Below are positions 13,346 to 25,061 of a DNA stretch of 64,000 nucleotides, in pieces. Origin of the DNA: Epiperipatus broadwayi (lineage: Eukaryota; Onychophora; Udeonychophora; Euonychophora; Peripatidae); assembly GCA_028023455.1 (NCBI GenBank), contig JAQFVV010000072.1, positions 640,501 to 704,500 on the forward strand, given 5' to 3'. The translations under genes were made by a program, and so were the position numbers. The stretch's first letter is position 1, and every line of letters starts with the position of its first letter. The notes beneath the pieces are model-generated. The model searched no databases, was not told where the DNA came from, and worked only from the letters and a program-made list of their open reading frames with translations.

Positions 13346-13484
13346 TCAATTAAACCAGAGCAAATATTGAGTAAAACAATAAAATAGATAAATAATATAT
13401 AATGATTATATGTCAATAATTTAGAGAAGAAAATAAAAATTTCTTTCATAATTACAACAAACATTTAAAAAAAAAAAAACTTAC

Positions 13485-13680
13485 GTTACTATCAATATTT
13501 AAACCATCATTATCAAGTGAGTAATTCAATGCTTCTGTTAAATGTAATACAGGGGTTTCTCCATTCCTAATTTTATCTGGAAGAGAATCCAAATCTTTTG
13601 AATGTGGTAATTTACTCTGGCCTTTTACTGTTTCTAAAATCCATGGATCATTCGTGATAGTATTTCCACCATCCATTTCA
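13485..13680 (-). CDS. STK24/25/26: GCKIII kinase, variable linker exon
   Basis: The exon is 196 nt. Its acceptor is atttaatag before the exon and its donor is gtaagt. The first base completes AG|T (Ser) with the previous exon, giving GSDSEMDGG, which fits the acidic Ser/Asp linker (SDAETDG-like) of STK24. It encodes 65 further residues, from EMDGGNTITNDPWILETV to NYSLDNDGLNIDSN. The WILETVK stretch resembles the WIFTIREK element of vertebrate STK24/25. The rest is low-conservation linker. It lies 20.6 kb from the previous exon, but the phase fit and local similarity make it secure. Confidence 0.8.
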
Positions 13681-13863
13681 CTATTAAATATATATATATT
13701 ACATCATTAGCTAATGTATATTATATTTTAGTTTTCATTCAATTTCTTAAAATTTGAATGGAATATAACAATAAATAAATAAAAATACATACGATTTTAT
13801 TTTTTATATCAGACATGCTATTTTAAATAAATCTTTATCTTGTAACTTTAAATATATAATCAT

Positions 13864-14848
13864 TAAAACAGGCAAAACTCTCCGTACAGTAGTGCCAATC
13901 CAAGCTAAAGTAATCAATGGATGCAAGAAGGCTTGTGCATAAAATCCCTATCTAGTGCCTACTCATCCAATATTCCCAGACTAGTTTCTAACTTATGACT
14001 TTCAACAGTAAGGAGCCTTGGATCTGAGAAGCACTGCACTTAGATCTTAGGATCTAATGCAACCCTCCAGCAACCACCTTTTATCTCTACTTAATTACAA
14101 AACTATGAGAATAAAATTTAAAACACAATAGTATTTTCAATCCAAGCTTATATAGTCATATAGGTCTGAACTCAGTTCAATACCCATACATTTTGGTGTC
14201 TTTAGTTCTTTAATAACCATAGCCACCGCTATCCTATTAGGCAGGATTGGTATTAAACCACTAAACATCATTTGATCCCCATTTCTTATGCTAGCCTGTA
14301 ACTGTTATTAAAACAGGCAAAACTCTCCATACAATACTGCCACTCAGTGCAAGCTAGAGTAATCAATGGATGCCAGAAAAGAGTTTTGCTTGCTTTAATA
14401 ACAGTTATGAGCAAGCATAAGAAATGGTTATCATGTGATGTTTAGTGGTTTAATACCAATCCTGCCTAATAGGATAGTTGGTTATGGTTATTAAAGAACC
14501 AAAGACACCAAAATGTATGGGTACTGAACTGAGTTCAGACCTATATGAATATATAAGCTAATGAGTTTGGATTGAAAATATTGTGTTTTCAATTTTATTC
14601 TCATAGTTTTGTAGTTAAGTAGAGATAAAAGGCTCTCAGATCCAAGGCTCCTCACTGATGAAAGCCACAAGCTAGAAACTAATCTGGGGATATTGGATGA
14701 GTAGGCACTAGATAGCAATTTTATGTGCAAGTCTTCTGGCATCCATTGATTACTCTAGCTTGCATTGAGTGGCACTACTGTATGAAGTTTTGCCTATTTT
14801 AATAACAGTTATGAGCAAGCATAAGAAATGGTGACCATGTGATTTTAC
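13864..14848. mobile_element. inverted pair of hammerhead retroposons, 12-bp target-site duplication
   Basis: The duplication atatataatcat is at 13,852-13,863 and 14,849-14,860. The left half (13,864 to about 14,320) is a reverse copy and the right half (about 14,340-14,848) a forward copy of the same unit, so the whole is a fold-back. The right unit carries a nearly intact hammerhead. The left unit, at 13,973-14,014 on the minus strand, has CUGUUGA instead of CUGAUGA, which breaks the core. The forward end (gtgaccatgtgat) matches the 3' end of other copies. Confidence 0.7.
14649..14690 (+). ncRNA. hammerhead ribozyme, stem III impaired
   Basis: The order is stem I strand UCCUCA, core CUGAUGA, stem II AGC-cacaa-GCU, core GAAA, then CUAAUC, cleavage after 14,684, and stem I strand UGGGGA. 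Stem I has six pairs including one G-U. Stem II has A-U where the copy at 25,359 has G-C, a compensatory change. Position 16.2 is A instead of G, so the C-G pair of stem III is lost and activity is doubtful. Confidence 0.55.
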
Positions 14849-14860
14849 ATATATAATCAT

Positions 14861-17800
14861 GTTAAAATGGCAACAAAAAGTGAAAATTAAATTAATTTAT
14901 AAAAGAAACAAAAAAAAAAAATGCCCGGGAATTTATTTTAGATTATTCATTTTTCAATAAAATTATAATAGTGAAACTTTTAAAAATATAAAATTCATGT
15001 TAAACTGATTTCAAAAGTTAACATTAAAAGTTATTTTAAAAAAAACTTTTTATTTCAATGAAAAACAAGTGATTTCAAAATATTTTTTTTTACATTGCTT
15101 TTTAAAAAACTCTCATTAAAATATAAAGAGAGAGTAAATTTACTTTTTATTAATTTCTGTAGCAAAATAAAAAAAAGAATTTCCCTTTAGGCACAATTAT
15201 TAATTTCTTCTACCCCCCAACAATCACCTTACTTCTGCCAAAGGAATAGTAAGATAATTAATGCACAAACATGTCCTATTCAAAAGTTTGCTCTAAATAA
15301 ACTACTAATGTAAAAAAATTGCTAAAATTTATTATATTTTATCAGAATTGTCATTAATTTTGATAACATGTTTATATTTAACTATTTTGATTAAATTTCA
15401 ATTAATTCACATCATCACTATATATATACTATTTGACAAATGATATCATTGATTATATTTAAAATTACTAATTATGGACTCCTAATTTACAATAAATTCA
15501 AAATAATGCAAATATTATACAAACTTGTGCTTGATTTATCAAACTGAAATGACCATATTATAACAAAAGAATACATTTCAGTACTTAAAAATATTAATAT
15601 ATTTATTAAAAAATGAAAATAGATACCGTAATAGATAGTAGCGAGGGGAAAAACAATAAATAAATAAAATATTGGAATCAGAATTGATGTGCATAATAAA
15701 AATATGCAAATGTGGTTGCAGGAATGCACAATTCTTTTATCACAAATAGCATGAGAGATTCATGATAATTAGGTCCTATATTAATTCAAATAACAGAATA
15801 CAAAAAATAATGATTATAGTTCATTATGTGTGAATATTCATTTTTCCCATGTTAATCCATCATCTTTATTTAAATAATGATTTTTTCTACAAAATACTAA
15901 ATAATTTTAATATAAATTTACTTAAAAGGATTTGGTGTATTGCACTTTATCTTTAAAAAATATTAGTTGTAATTAAACGGAATGGAGGAAAAAAACCACA
16001 ACAAACAAGTTATTAAATAAGCCAAACTGCATTTTAACCAATAAGAAAAACAAGGGATTAATATTAATTTTTTAGCTGCGCTATGATACAAAAAATGTTA
16101 ACATGATATTAATGCAATGAGGGCCATCAACATGGATGATATAGGTATGCAGATAATAGCGAGTGGTATATATTATACAATGAATATTGTATATATAGTA
16201 AAAAATATATATTTTATATATATAAAATAAATATGTTTTAACACACATACATGTATAATGTCGAATGCTGTAAATGCATAACTATATTATATTTCAATTT
16301 ATGCAAAAAGAAGTAATAAAAAAAAACAAGATGAGATATTCTTTTCCAAAACTTTTTTATTATATTCTTTAATTTTGAAAAACATTTGCAAATAAAAATG
16401 TTTTTTCAATTAAAGACAGAAAAGTAAATGCGATATCTATACTTACTTAATGATTTATTTAAATATCTTTAATGAATAATTTACTTCGCCAATTGATCAC
16501 AATACTTATAATATGCTTTAAACGTATATAGGTAAAGTTAATAAAATTTTCACAAAACTTAGCATTTTCGGAGTATATTTACTCCATATTCATAGTCATT
16601 AATACAATAATTAAAGGAATTTTAAAAATTTTTAAATTTTAATATTTTTTAAGTAGACAATAAAAAAGGCAAAACACATTATGCTTTCAAATAGACTATA
16701 AGCAATTACTATACAAGCATTATTAAAGTTATAAATGTATACGTCATATACAGTGAGGTCTGACAATGAAGACTTGCCGGATAAATAAACAGTACGATAA
16801 ACAAATGCTAAAATATACTATGAATATTCAAATGAATCTTTTATATAATTTAATTATCAATTTCTCTATATAACAGTGAAAATATTATAAACATATTTTT
16901 AAAAATTATTCTCGTAAGTGCATAAATTATGATAATTTCAGCCTTATATAAGCATTTGAAAGCTGAGTAACATTGATTTTCATAAAAAAAAATTTTAATT
17001 AACTTTGAAGCGAACTGGATGAACACAACTAGCTGAAATAACCAATGTTACAATAAGCACTACTGACTGATATAAATCATATTGCGTAAGACTTTATTGA
17101 ACATTTGTAGTTTGAATAAAACTTCAGAAGTTTTTGTCATATTCTGAAATCTTACTACCATTTACGTTTTCTTCTGCAGTTTATTCATCTTCACTAGTTT
17201 TTCCTTCTTAAATTCTTTTCGTATATTTAGAAATATTAATTTTAATATTGAACCACAAAATAAACAATAAATTGAGCAGTAAATCATTCATAAAAGCTAT
17301 TTAAGTTTTGAATATAGTAGCTATATCAATAATTTGCATATTTTTTAAAAAATAAATAAATATTTCGATTTTAAACAGGAATTAATTGAAAGCAATTTGT
17401 AGATGATAACATCAGTGAGGAAATCGTGTGTGAATTTTAACTGTTTGAGGAATTTTTTGCTAAGACTTCTAGTACAATTATTGTCCACATAAACACATTT
17501 ATTACTAGCAAATTATGGTTCAACACATCCAGGAAAATAACTGGATCATCCATAGCATTAAGAGGCATGGTGAATCTGTTAGTGCAGCTAGAACAGTTAT
17601 TGAACAACTATTATGAGGAATTTACCAAAAAATAATTTCCATGAAAGAAAATGTAAATTTTGAAATTAGTGATCTGTATATAAGTGAGTTTACATCCTTA
17701 TTTTATGCTTTTAAAGTTGAATTGTTTTCATTATAATCTAATTCTAAAATATCACAACAATTAATTTTAGATATGTATTTTTACATTTATATTTTTCATT

Positions 17801-18397
17801 TTGTATTATATCCACTTAACTGGTTTGGTAATATTGCTATAAACCTTCATGTTTCAATGTAGGCTACAATCAATGAATGAATGACCTTCTAGAACCAATT
17901 AATTCATTGTACTAGACTTCACAGTATATATAAATTTATACATATATTGTAATACGTAAGATAAATCACCCAATGATGATAATGATAAACCTGGCTCACT
18001 TTAGGCAATAAATATGTAACTGATGGGCTATTTATGGAAAAAATCATCTACTAATGATGATAAAATAACTAATAGTCACAGTTTAGTGAACTATTTTATA
18101 TGAATCTGAATATATTTATTGATGAGGGGATAAACTAATTTTAACTAGTAAATGATAATGACAACACACATGTAATTACTATAGATATAATATTTTATAA
18201 AAATAGTATTACTATATTTAAATAACAATTATAACCATCAAATCCGAATGTTTAAAATAATACCAAGGGATTTATAATATTCTTTTCCTTTTTTACAATT
18301 CTTTTCTTTAATAATTGGAAACAAAATTGTTTAAAAATCCCTTAAAATAATTTTTTTTTGGAAACAAGTCATTTGTGAATTGCTTTATCTATATATA
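14861..18397. other. intronic stretch with nothing recognised
   Basis: AT-rich with many homopolymer runs. The minus-strand frame at 15,487-15,729 is hydrophobic, Ile/Phe-rich and without a recognisable domain. I see no RNA gene, element end or exon. Confidence 0.5.
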
Positions 18398-19440
18398 CAC
18401 CTGGGTCTCTTTCTACGCGGTAGATACATTCCACAGAAAACCCGCAGAAAAAAAATCGCACAAAAATAGACTCAACTTACCTTGAAAAATTTGGGATATG
18501 TTCCGTAATTTTCAAAAATCACATAAAACCAAAGCAACAAGGCAAAATTACTTTAAAATTTGCATTAAAAAAATAAGAAATAAAGTATGACTAAAAACAA
18601 ATTTCAAATATTTGAAAAAAACTGATACAAGACAAAAATTTTTTACTTTTTTATTAACTATTAAATTTTATTCAAAACAATATATTTTTAAGTTTAATTT
18701 ATTTTATATTTTGTCATACATATTTTAATCATTATCACTATTTGACAATATGTGGGTTCATTTGTGAACTAGTGAGAAATCAGATTCGTCGCAAGAGGAA
18801 ACACAAACAGCAGAATTAGCGCCAACTTCGGTCTCATGATGTGTTAATGGTTTTCTGATGACAATGCAATCGGTGATTAAACTTTGAGATGATGATTTTA
18901 CTAATTGTTTATGAAGCTCACAATATCCAAACATACAACTATATAGCTCTCGTTGGAATTTAAGAGCTCGTTCATAATTCATGTCATTAACAAAAAAATG
19001 ATTTTCCAATTGAAAGATCACAAGATTATAAAATAAAATTTACCATTTATTTGATATGAGATTTTGTGTTTTCTTCAAGTAATGTAAATAATTTTAACTT
19101 AAAAAAAAAAAAGGCAAATTGTCCAACATATTTAATTAGAAAGTTGAAGACTTTCTCAAATCATTTTTGCTGTGAAACAAACAGGTTACACTTCAGTTTC
19201 ATTATCTTTTTATAAATCTTCTACGGCATTTAAATTTATTGCCAAACCTTTTTCCAACAGACATTTAAAGTATATAAAATTTAATGTGTATATATAAAAT
19301 GGAGAAATCCCGATTTTAAATGAAATATGAACTTCTTTATCGCATAAAAGAAAACTGCATAAAAAGATATTAAGAAAAAACATGAATTGCACAACTTCAA
19401 AATCGCATTTAAAAAATCCGCATAAAAAGAGACCCAGGTG
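18398..19440. mobile_element. TIR DNA transposon, about 1.0 kb
   Basis: The ends are cacctgggtctctttct (18,398) and, on the minus strand, cacctgggtctcttttta (from 19,440), followed by further short GCGG/GCG repeats inside. The flanks are TA on both sides, which would fit a Tc1/mariner/pogo-type target, though the AT-rich flanks make this weak. A minus-strand frame at 18,758-19,021 (87 residues, NYERALKFQREL then SSSQSLITDCIV) may be the C-terminal end of a transposase. I do not recognise it firmly. Confidence 0.6.
19021..19142. repeat. inverted 120-bp duplicate, left copy (partner 20,166-20,292)
   Basis: The stretch ending in a poly-A run and aggcaaattgtccaacat is repeated as a close reverse complement at 20,166-20,292. 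This copy lies inside the TIR element; the partner lies 0.7 kb outside it. The A-run differs in length between the copies. Confidence 0.65.
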
Positions 19441-20165
19441 TATTTATATATACAGACCAAAAATGAAAAAATCTGTAAAAATAGCAATTAATAAAATAAC
19501 TTCCTTTCAAAACAAATTATCGGTTTATTGTGTATGCATTATATATATATCAATTTTATGAATGTATAATAAGAAAAATTAGAAAATTTTAATGTGATCA
19601 TAAAAAATTAAATATTATTCCTTTTAAATATTTGAATTGACAGATTTAAATGAACTAAAAGTTACAAATGTTATGAGAGTAATTTAGTGAAATCAATTAA
19701 ATTCAAATATAATTGTAGACAAATTTTGACCAATGTAGTAAATTTTCTAAAGCTTTTAATATCTATTTTTCCTTAGTTATGTGCAAGCTCAACTTTGATC
19801 ATTTTCTGGTGCAAGTAATAGATTTGACTAATGAAGTTATAACAACTCTATCCTAACGTTGCAGAAACATGACAATGCAAGATAGTTATCCTTTCCAAGT
19901 ATGGAAGATTAATCAGTCCCAAATCTTTTAATCCTTTGGTAAAACACAGCTTTGATATAGCGATCCATTCAAAGCTGTCCTCTACATTTGTAAACTTATT
20001 CTGCACTTCTCCAATTCATTCTGAATTAAATTGGTTCTGCCCTTTTATAACTTTTTCCATTTTGAAAATTTATACATTTTCCATAATTATATAATATTCA
20101 AATTTTTTAATTATTTCATTTATCTGCCTTATCTCTGTATAAAAATTTTTTATATTTTTCCTCTT

Positions 20166-20292
20166 AATTAAATATGTTGGACAATTTGCCTTTTTTTTTT
20201 TTTTTAAGTTAAAATTATTTATTACATTACTTGAAGAAAATACAAAATCTCATATCAAATAAATGGTAAATTTTATTTTATAATCTTTTGAT
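20166..20292. repeat. inverted 120-bp duplicate, right copy
   Basis: Reverse complement of 19,021-19,142 with small indels (for example taataa for taa) and a longer A/T run. Confidence 0.65.
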
Positions 20293-22631
20293 CTTGCTTT
20301 TATTAAAATTATTTTTATTATTATTATTTTAAAACTAGATATATATTCATAGATGCATGTTATTAGAATATATGCACACGTTTTGCATAATGTAATAAAA
20401 ACTGTAGATGATAAAATGCATAAGATATATTATTTAGGTGACAATATTATAAAAAAGTGGGTTTTTTTTTTTACAAATTTCTATATTATTTAATTATAAT
20501 AATAAAGTGAAAAGTGATAGGAATTGTGATATCATGGCTACAGTGACTCTATTGTATTTAAATTTACTTTTCATTATGTCTAGCAGCCACTTGAAAATAG
20601 AGTACAACCGTTCTAACTCCATATAAAAAAAGTTTGAAAAACAAAGCCTAAAAGGACACAAAAAAAAAAAATTAAAACTAGAATTGCAATACATGTAATT
20701 ACAGTAAAGAAATGTGGTTGCACAAAAGCAAAAACCTCAAAATCACAGTGAAGGCAGAAGATGATGGTAAAGACTCACAATAATCAAGCCCAATACTAAC
20801 CCTAAGAAATTGTAATACACTAAGACATCAAAAAAAAAACACGTTAAAATAAGAGAAACAAATAATGATCAAATTGATAACTTTAAGCCAATTATGTAGA
20901 CTTAAAATATTAACAAATTATTAATTTACCACGCTCAACAAGTTTTGAGTGATCCAAGTAATTTACTATTTAATTAAAATATTGGAGCACAATTATAAAT
21001 ACTAACATGTTTATTAAATAGTTATATATTATCATATTGACAAAAATAATTTTGCAGATTTAAGGACAAGTAAAAAAACCATTATGTCTGGATAAAAGTT
21101 GGTGGACGGACAACCTTGACCATTACTACAAGTAGTATCCACTACTTTTGATTAAATAAAGGGAAAAACTAAACAGCAAATCTTATTTCTTTGATTATTA
21201 TAAAATAATGGTTTTGTACCATTAAAAAAATATGCAAATATTTCTAAGTTTTACACTGATATTAAAAATAAATTTAATATGCGCAAAGTTTAGTAGTTAT
21301 AATTATATTATTGTAAAATTATAAATATATATATATTTTCATTATTGAGGATGCCCCGATACAAAATCTCATGTATGTTCTTCCGTATCTTTATCCATAT
21401 CATCCATCCTCTAATAGACAATTTTTCTTCTTGCTACTAATTACATTCCACTATCTTCACCCCCAATCATTTCCAGTCCTTATCTTCTTTTCCTCTCCCT
21501 CTGCTTCCCAATTAATCATTATTCTTAGTATTTTGTTCTTCTTCATTCTTCTAACATGATCATACTATCCTAATCTTTTTTCATGAACAATCATTACACT
21601 TTTTTCACTCTATTCTCCAATATCTTGATTTCTCTTTTTCTCCAGTTTTGATTTTCTAATTAATGTCTGCCAATATTTCATTTCTATTGCCAATAAACTT
21701 TCAAAAAAAAATTAATTAACAAAAAAAATGCAAACAATTTCATGTAAAATTTAGAATTTTATGTTTGCTATGCTACCATCTAATTAAACCCTAACAATTA
21801 TGAAAATTGGGCTTCTGTATTTCAATGATTCAATAATCTTTTCCAGTTTCAATTAAAACAAGTGATGAGGGACCCCTGTATATAGTCGAAGATAGATTTA
21901 TATTCCTTTAAAAAAAAGCACCCAAAAATTATTTGATTACTAAAACTATCTTAAAAATTATCGATTATATTTAAAAAAACAATAATTATCTTTATTTATC
22001 AGAAATACTTTCAATATTCAACAAAATTGCTGATAATTTTAGAAAATCGCTTGAAAATAAGAAAATAAAAGGAAGATAAGATTAATGATAATAAAATATA
22101 TATATTATTTTTACTTCCTGTTGACCTCTCCCACAAGTTTAATTAAAAACACTTTAGGGGTATTTACGCATTAAAAAGTTTAAAAACTGTAAAAATTATT
22201 TTATTCCTAGAAAAAGAATCAAGTATATTTTATTCTATTTGCCTTTTTGCTAAGATTTTTTTCTTAATATAAATAATTATTTTTATTATTTATCAGATTA
22301 AATAGTAAATTATATAAATGGATATTAACTGATAAAATGATTATTTAAAAATTAAATTTGAAAATGAATTTAATAGATTCAATTAGCTTTCAAATACGGC
22401 TAAAGAATTCAGTGACAACAATTAGTATATAAAAATGTAGTCAATATTAATAAAAAAAAATATATGCTCAACTATTATAATATTATTTAATTAATTAAAT
22501 AAGAAAATATGTCTAATTACCCATAAATTAATTTTTAAAAAAATGAATTTAAAAAAAAAAAAGCTATACAATTTATATCAAGAATATTTTATACCTTTAA
22601 TAAGGATTATTATTCTACCATTACTTGAAAA
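20293..22631. other. intronic stretch with nothing recognised
   Basis: AT-rich, with a pyrimidine-rich block at about 21,371-21,660 on the plus strand giving a Phe/Leu/Ile-rich frame of 62 residues that I take as compositional. No element ends were found until the fold-back arm begins. Confidence 0.5.
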
Positions 22632-23211
22632 TTCGGTCGTGGTTGGCAGACTGTACTGTCGCCGCTAGAGGCGCTGTTTCTGTGTTTTCACACAGAACAT
22701 ACAGGGTAGGGGCCTCAAAAGCAGACGACGCTTTTTCTGCCGATAGGTGGCGCTGTTCACCATGCGTACGCACAGGAACCTTCCACAAGCTGGCTGGCAG
22801 CTTGCGTCGTCTGCTACCAAGAACCTAGGTGGCGCTGATTGCCGTAAACACATCTAGCTTATGTGTCGTCTGCTATCAGAAACTACCAAGATTCTAGCCC
22901 ACTACGCGGCGCTGTTTCTCCACGTTACACACGGTAAAAACAGCAACCTCTAAATGCCTCATTGCTAACGTTTATGAACATAGTACTTAAAACATTCAGG
23001 GCCTATAATGTACAGGGGTGAATAATTTATAAAGTCATAACTATTTAAATATACGGTCAAACGTAATAATTTTACATTCTATTTCACCATTTCATGAATC
23101 GATGTATTTTTAAAGTATGACTTTGTAAAAAGCGATCTGTTTTTTTAATTATTTACTCTAAAAGTGGTTTTTTTTTTTTTGTAAATAAAACAAAACGTGA
23201 GTTTCGGTCTG

Positions 23212-23247
<36 letters not shown>

Positions 23248-23910
23248 CTAATTTTTTTCCCTACGGCAGTATATCGTTCAAAAATGTATTATTTTAAAAG
23301 ATTATTGTTTGTAAAACTTTTTTTTTACACTTTCAATTAATATTTTCAATAAATTTTAAAGTAATATAAATTATATTTCGGTTTATAGATTACTATTTCG
23401 AAAAATAAAGTGTTAGTTGCGTGCTGGGTATACCTTGTGTGCTTGTTACTCGCGAGCAATAATTCGAAGATATGTTTATCAAAACTTCCTCTCACAATAA
23501 TATTAAAGGCATAAATATTTATTGAAATTGTATTTAAAATTTTAGAATCATTTTAATAACTAAAAATATCATATACTCACAAGGAAATTTCAAAATAATA
23601 GGTTTAATAAGTACCGTATGAGAAAAGTAAGAGTCAGAAAAAAAAAAAAAGATTTAGAGCAAAATATATATACATTTAATATCTTTATTGATGGTTGGAA
23701 TTTAAAAAGTTTCTTTCAAAACTGATGCTCGTGTTAGGCTTGTATACTGTTAAAATTAAAACTATTCGTCCTCATAAATAATTTGGAAGACATTGCCTGT
23801 CAAAATTGGATAATCATTGAAAATTATATATGATCTTAATAGCCTAAAATTCAGAAGCCTGATAGTACTGTCTTTGCCAGTGCACTGTTTCTTTCTTTCA
23901 TTATTGATAC
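22632..23910 (+). mobile_element. sequence X, left outer arm of the 10.4-kb fold-back
   Basis: About 1.28 kb, the near-identical reverse complement of 31,785-33,052. The outer 300 bp are much more GC-rich than the surroundings. They carry four spaced copies of a (t)ggcgctgttt-like motif (about 22,668, 22,746, 22,829, 22,906) and repeats of gtcgtctgcta. The start is ttcggtcgtggttgg. The sequence ends at 23,910, where truncated RTE begins. Long inverted ends with subterminal GC motifs are typical of fold-back or large-TIR DNA transposons. I do not recognise the family, and the 60-residue frames here look spurious. Confidence 0.6.
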
Positions 23911-24168
23911 ATAAGTAAGAACAGGTAAAACACATTTATTAAAAATCTTGCTTTACAGACACGTAGATATATTTCCTTTTAGTATCAAGTTATTTCTACC
24001 AAAAGCACTCCAACCAAGTTTAATCCTATGATTAATTTCATCCATTATGTTTCCATATGTATTAATAATCTGACCAAGTTGTTTGTAACTGTTAACTTCT
24101 TCTAACTCATCATAATCAATCTTTATTTTCATATTTTGAGAAAATCCATTAAACTTTACTTTAGTCTT

Positions 24169-25061
24169 TTAACATTTATCTTTAGTCCTACTTTCATCTG
24201 ATAACTCCTGCAACATTTCCTGCAGCTCTGAAGCATAAGTTGCAAAAACAACTACATCATCTGCAAAATCTAAATGACTTAAATAATCTCCATTTACTTT
24301 CACTCCTATAGCTTCCCATTTTAATCCACAAAATATTTCTTGCAGCACTGCTGTAAAAAGTTTTGGAGATATGGAGTCACCCTGTCTTACACTCTTCTCA
24401 ATGTTGACTTTCCCAGTATCATTATCTAATCTAATTGTTGCTGTTGCATTTTTATAAATATTCTTTAAAATTTGACAATATCTTGGGTCTATACCTTGAT
24501 GATCCAATGCTTTAATCACTGAAGAAAAGTTTATAGATTCAAATGCCTTTTCATAGTCTACAAATCCAAAACATAATGGCAACTCATATTCATTTGTCCT
24601 TTCTATAACTTCTCTCAATACCTGGATATGATCTCCTGTACTAAAACCACTTTTAAATCCAGCTTATCTTGGTTGGGGGAAATCCAATGTTCTCTGTAGA
24701 CGAGTTGTAACTATCTTGGTAAAAAATCTGTATGTAACTGATAAAAGGCTGATAGGTCTGTAATTTCTAATATCCTCTTTATCACCTTTTTTAAATATTA
24801 ATATTAATACTGCATTCTTCCAATCATCTAGTACATCTTTATCATTTAGACATTTGGTATATAACATTGCAAAAAAAAAAATTCTATTTTTTCCCTGCAT
24901 CTTTTAATATATCAATTATAATTCTACTATTACCTGGAATCTGGAATCTTTTCGTTCTTCATATATTTAATTGCATGTCTCACTTCTTCATTTAAAATTC
25001 TGGGTAATTCAGAAGATGTCATAGATATAGGAGGTATTTCTTCTTTATTAATATATAATTC
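24169..25061 (-). pseudogene. RTE reverse transcriptase region, copy 1
   Basis: In order on the minus strand: NYRPISLLSVTYRFFTKI (about 24,780), LCFGFVDYEKAFESI (about 24,560), SVRQGDSISPKLFTAVLQEI (about 24,380) and the active-site block HLDFADDVVVF (about 24,270). The catalytic FADD motif is intact. The blocks sit in different frames, separated by a frameshift near 24,640, and the N-terminal part is cut by the retroposon at 25,062. The enzyme would prime cDNA at nicked target DNA; this copy cannot make a full protein. Confidence 0.85.

Larger units (their letters stand above)
7061..13484 (-). other. kinase intron, 6.4 kb
   Basis: The donor is gtaagt at 13,484 and the acceptor ag is at 7,061-7,062. 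The intron holds the hairpin at 8,269-8,397, degenerate hammerhead-type repeats (9,360-10,340), a small palindromic retroposon (10,590-10,744), SINE copies and a non-autonomous hAT (12,154-13,177). Nothing else is recognised in 7,070-8,260 or 10,760-11,980 beyond poly-A/T runs. The 102-residue frame at 8,580-8,888 (+) is compositionally biased (Ile/Asn/Tyr) and is most likely chance. Confidence 0.7.

Noticed and set aside
19840-20060. Minus-strand coding-like stretch (WIAISKLCFTKGLKDLGLIN then LPYLERITILHCHVSATL)
   Set aside because: It reads somewhat like a decayed protein, but I could not tie it to a family and the frame is short and broken.
22625-22853. Overlapping 60-67-residue frames on both strands, repeated at 32,831-33,041
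   Set aside because: They lie in the GC-rich subterminal repeats of sequence X, exist on both strands, and follow the repeat motif rather than any domain.
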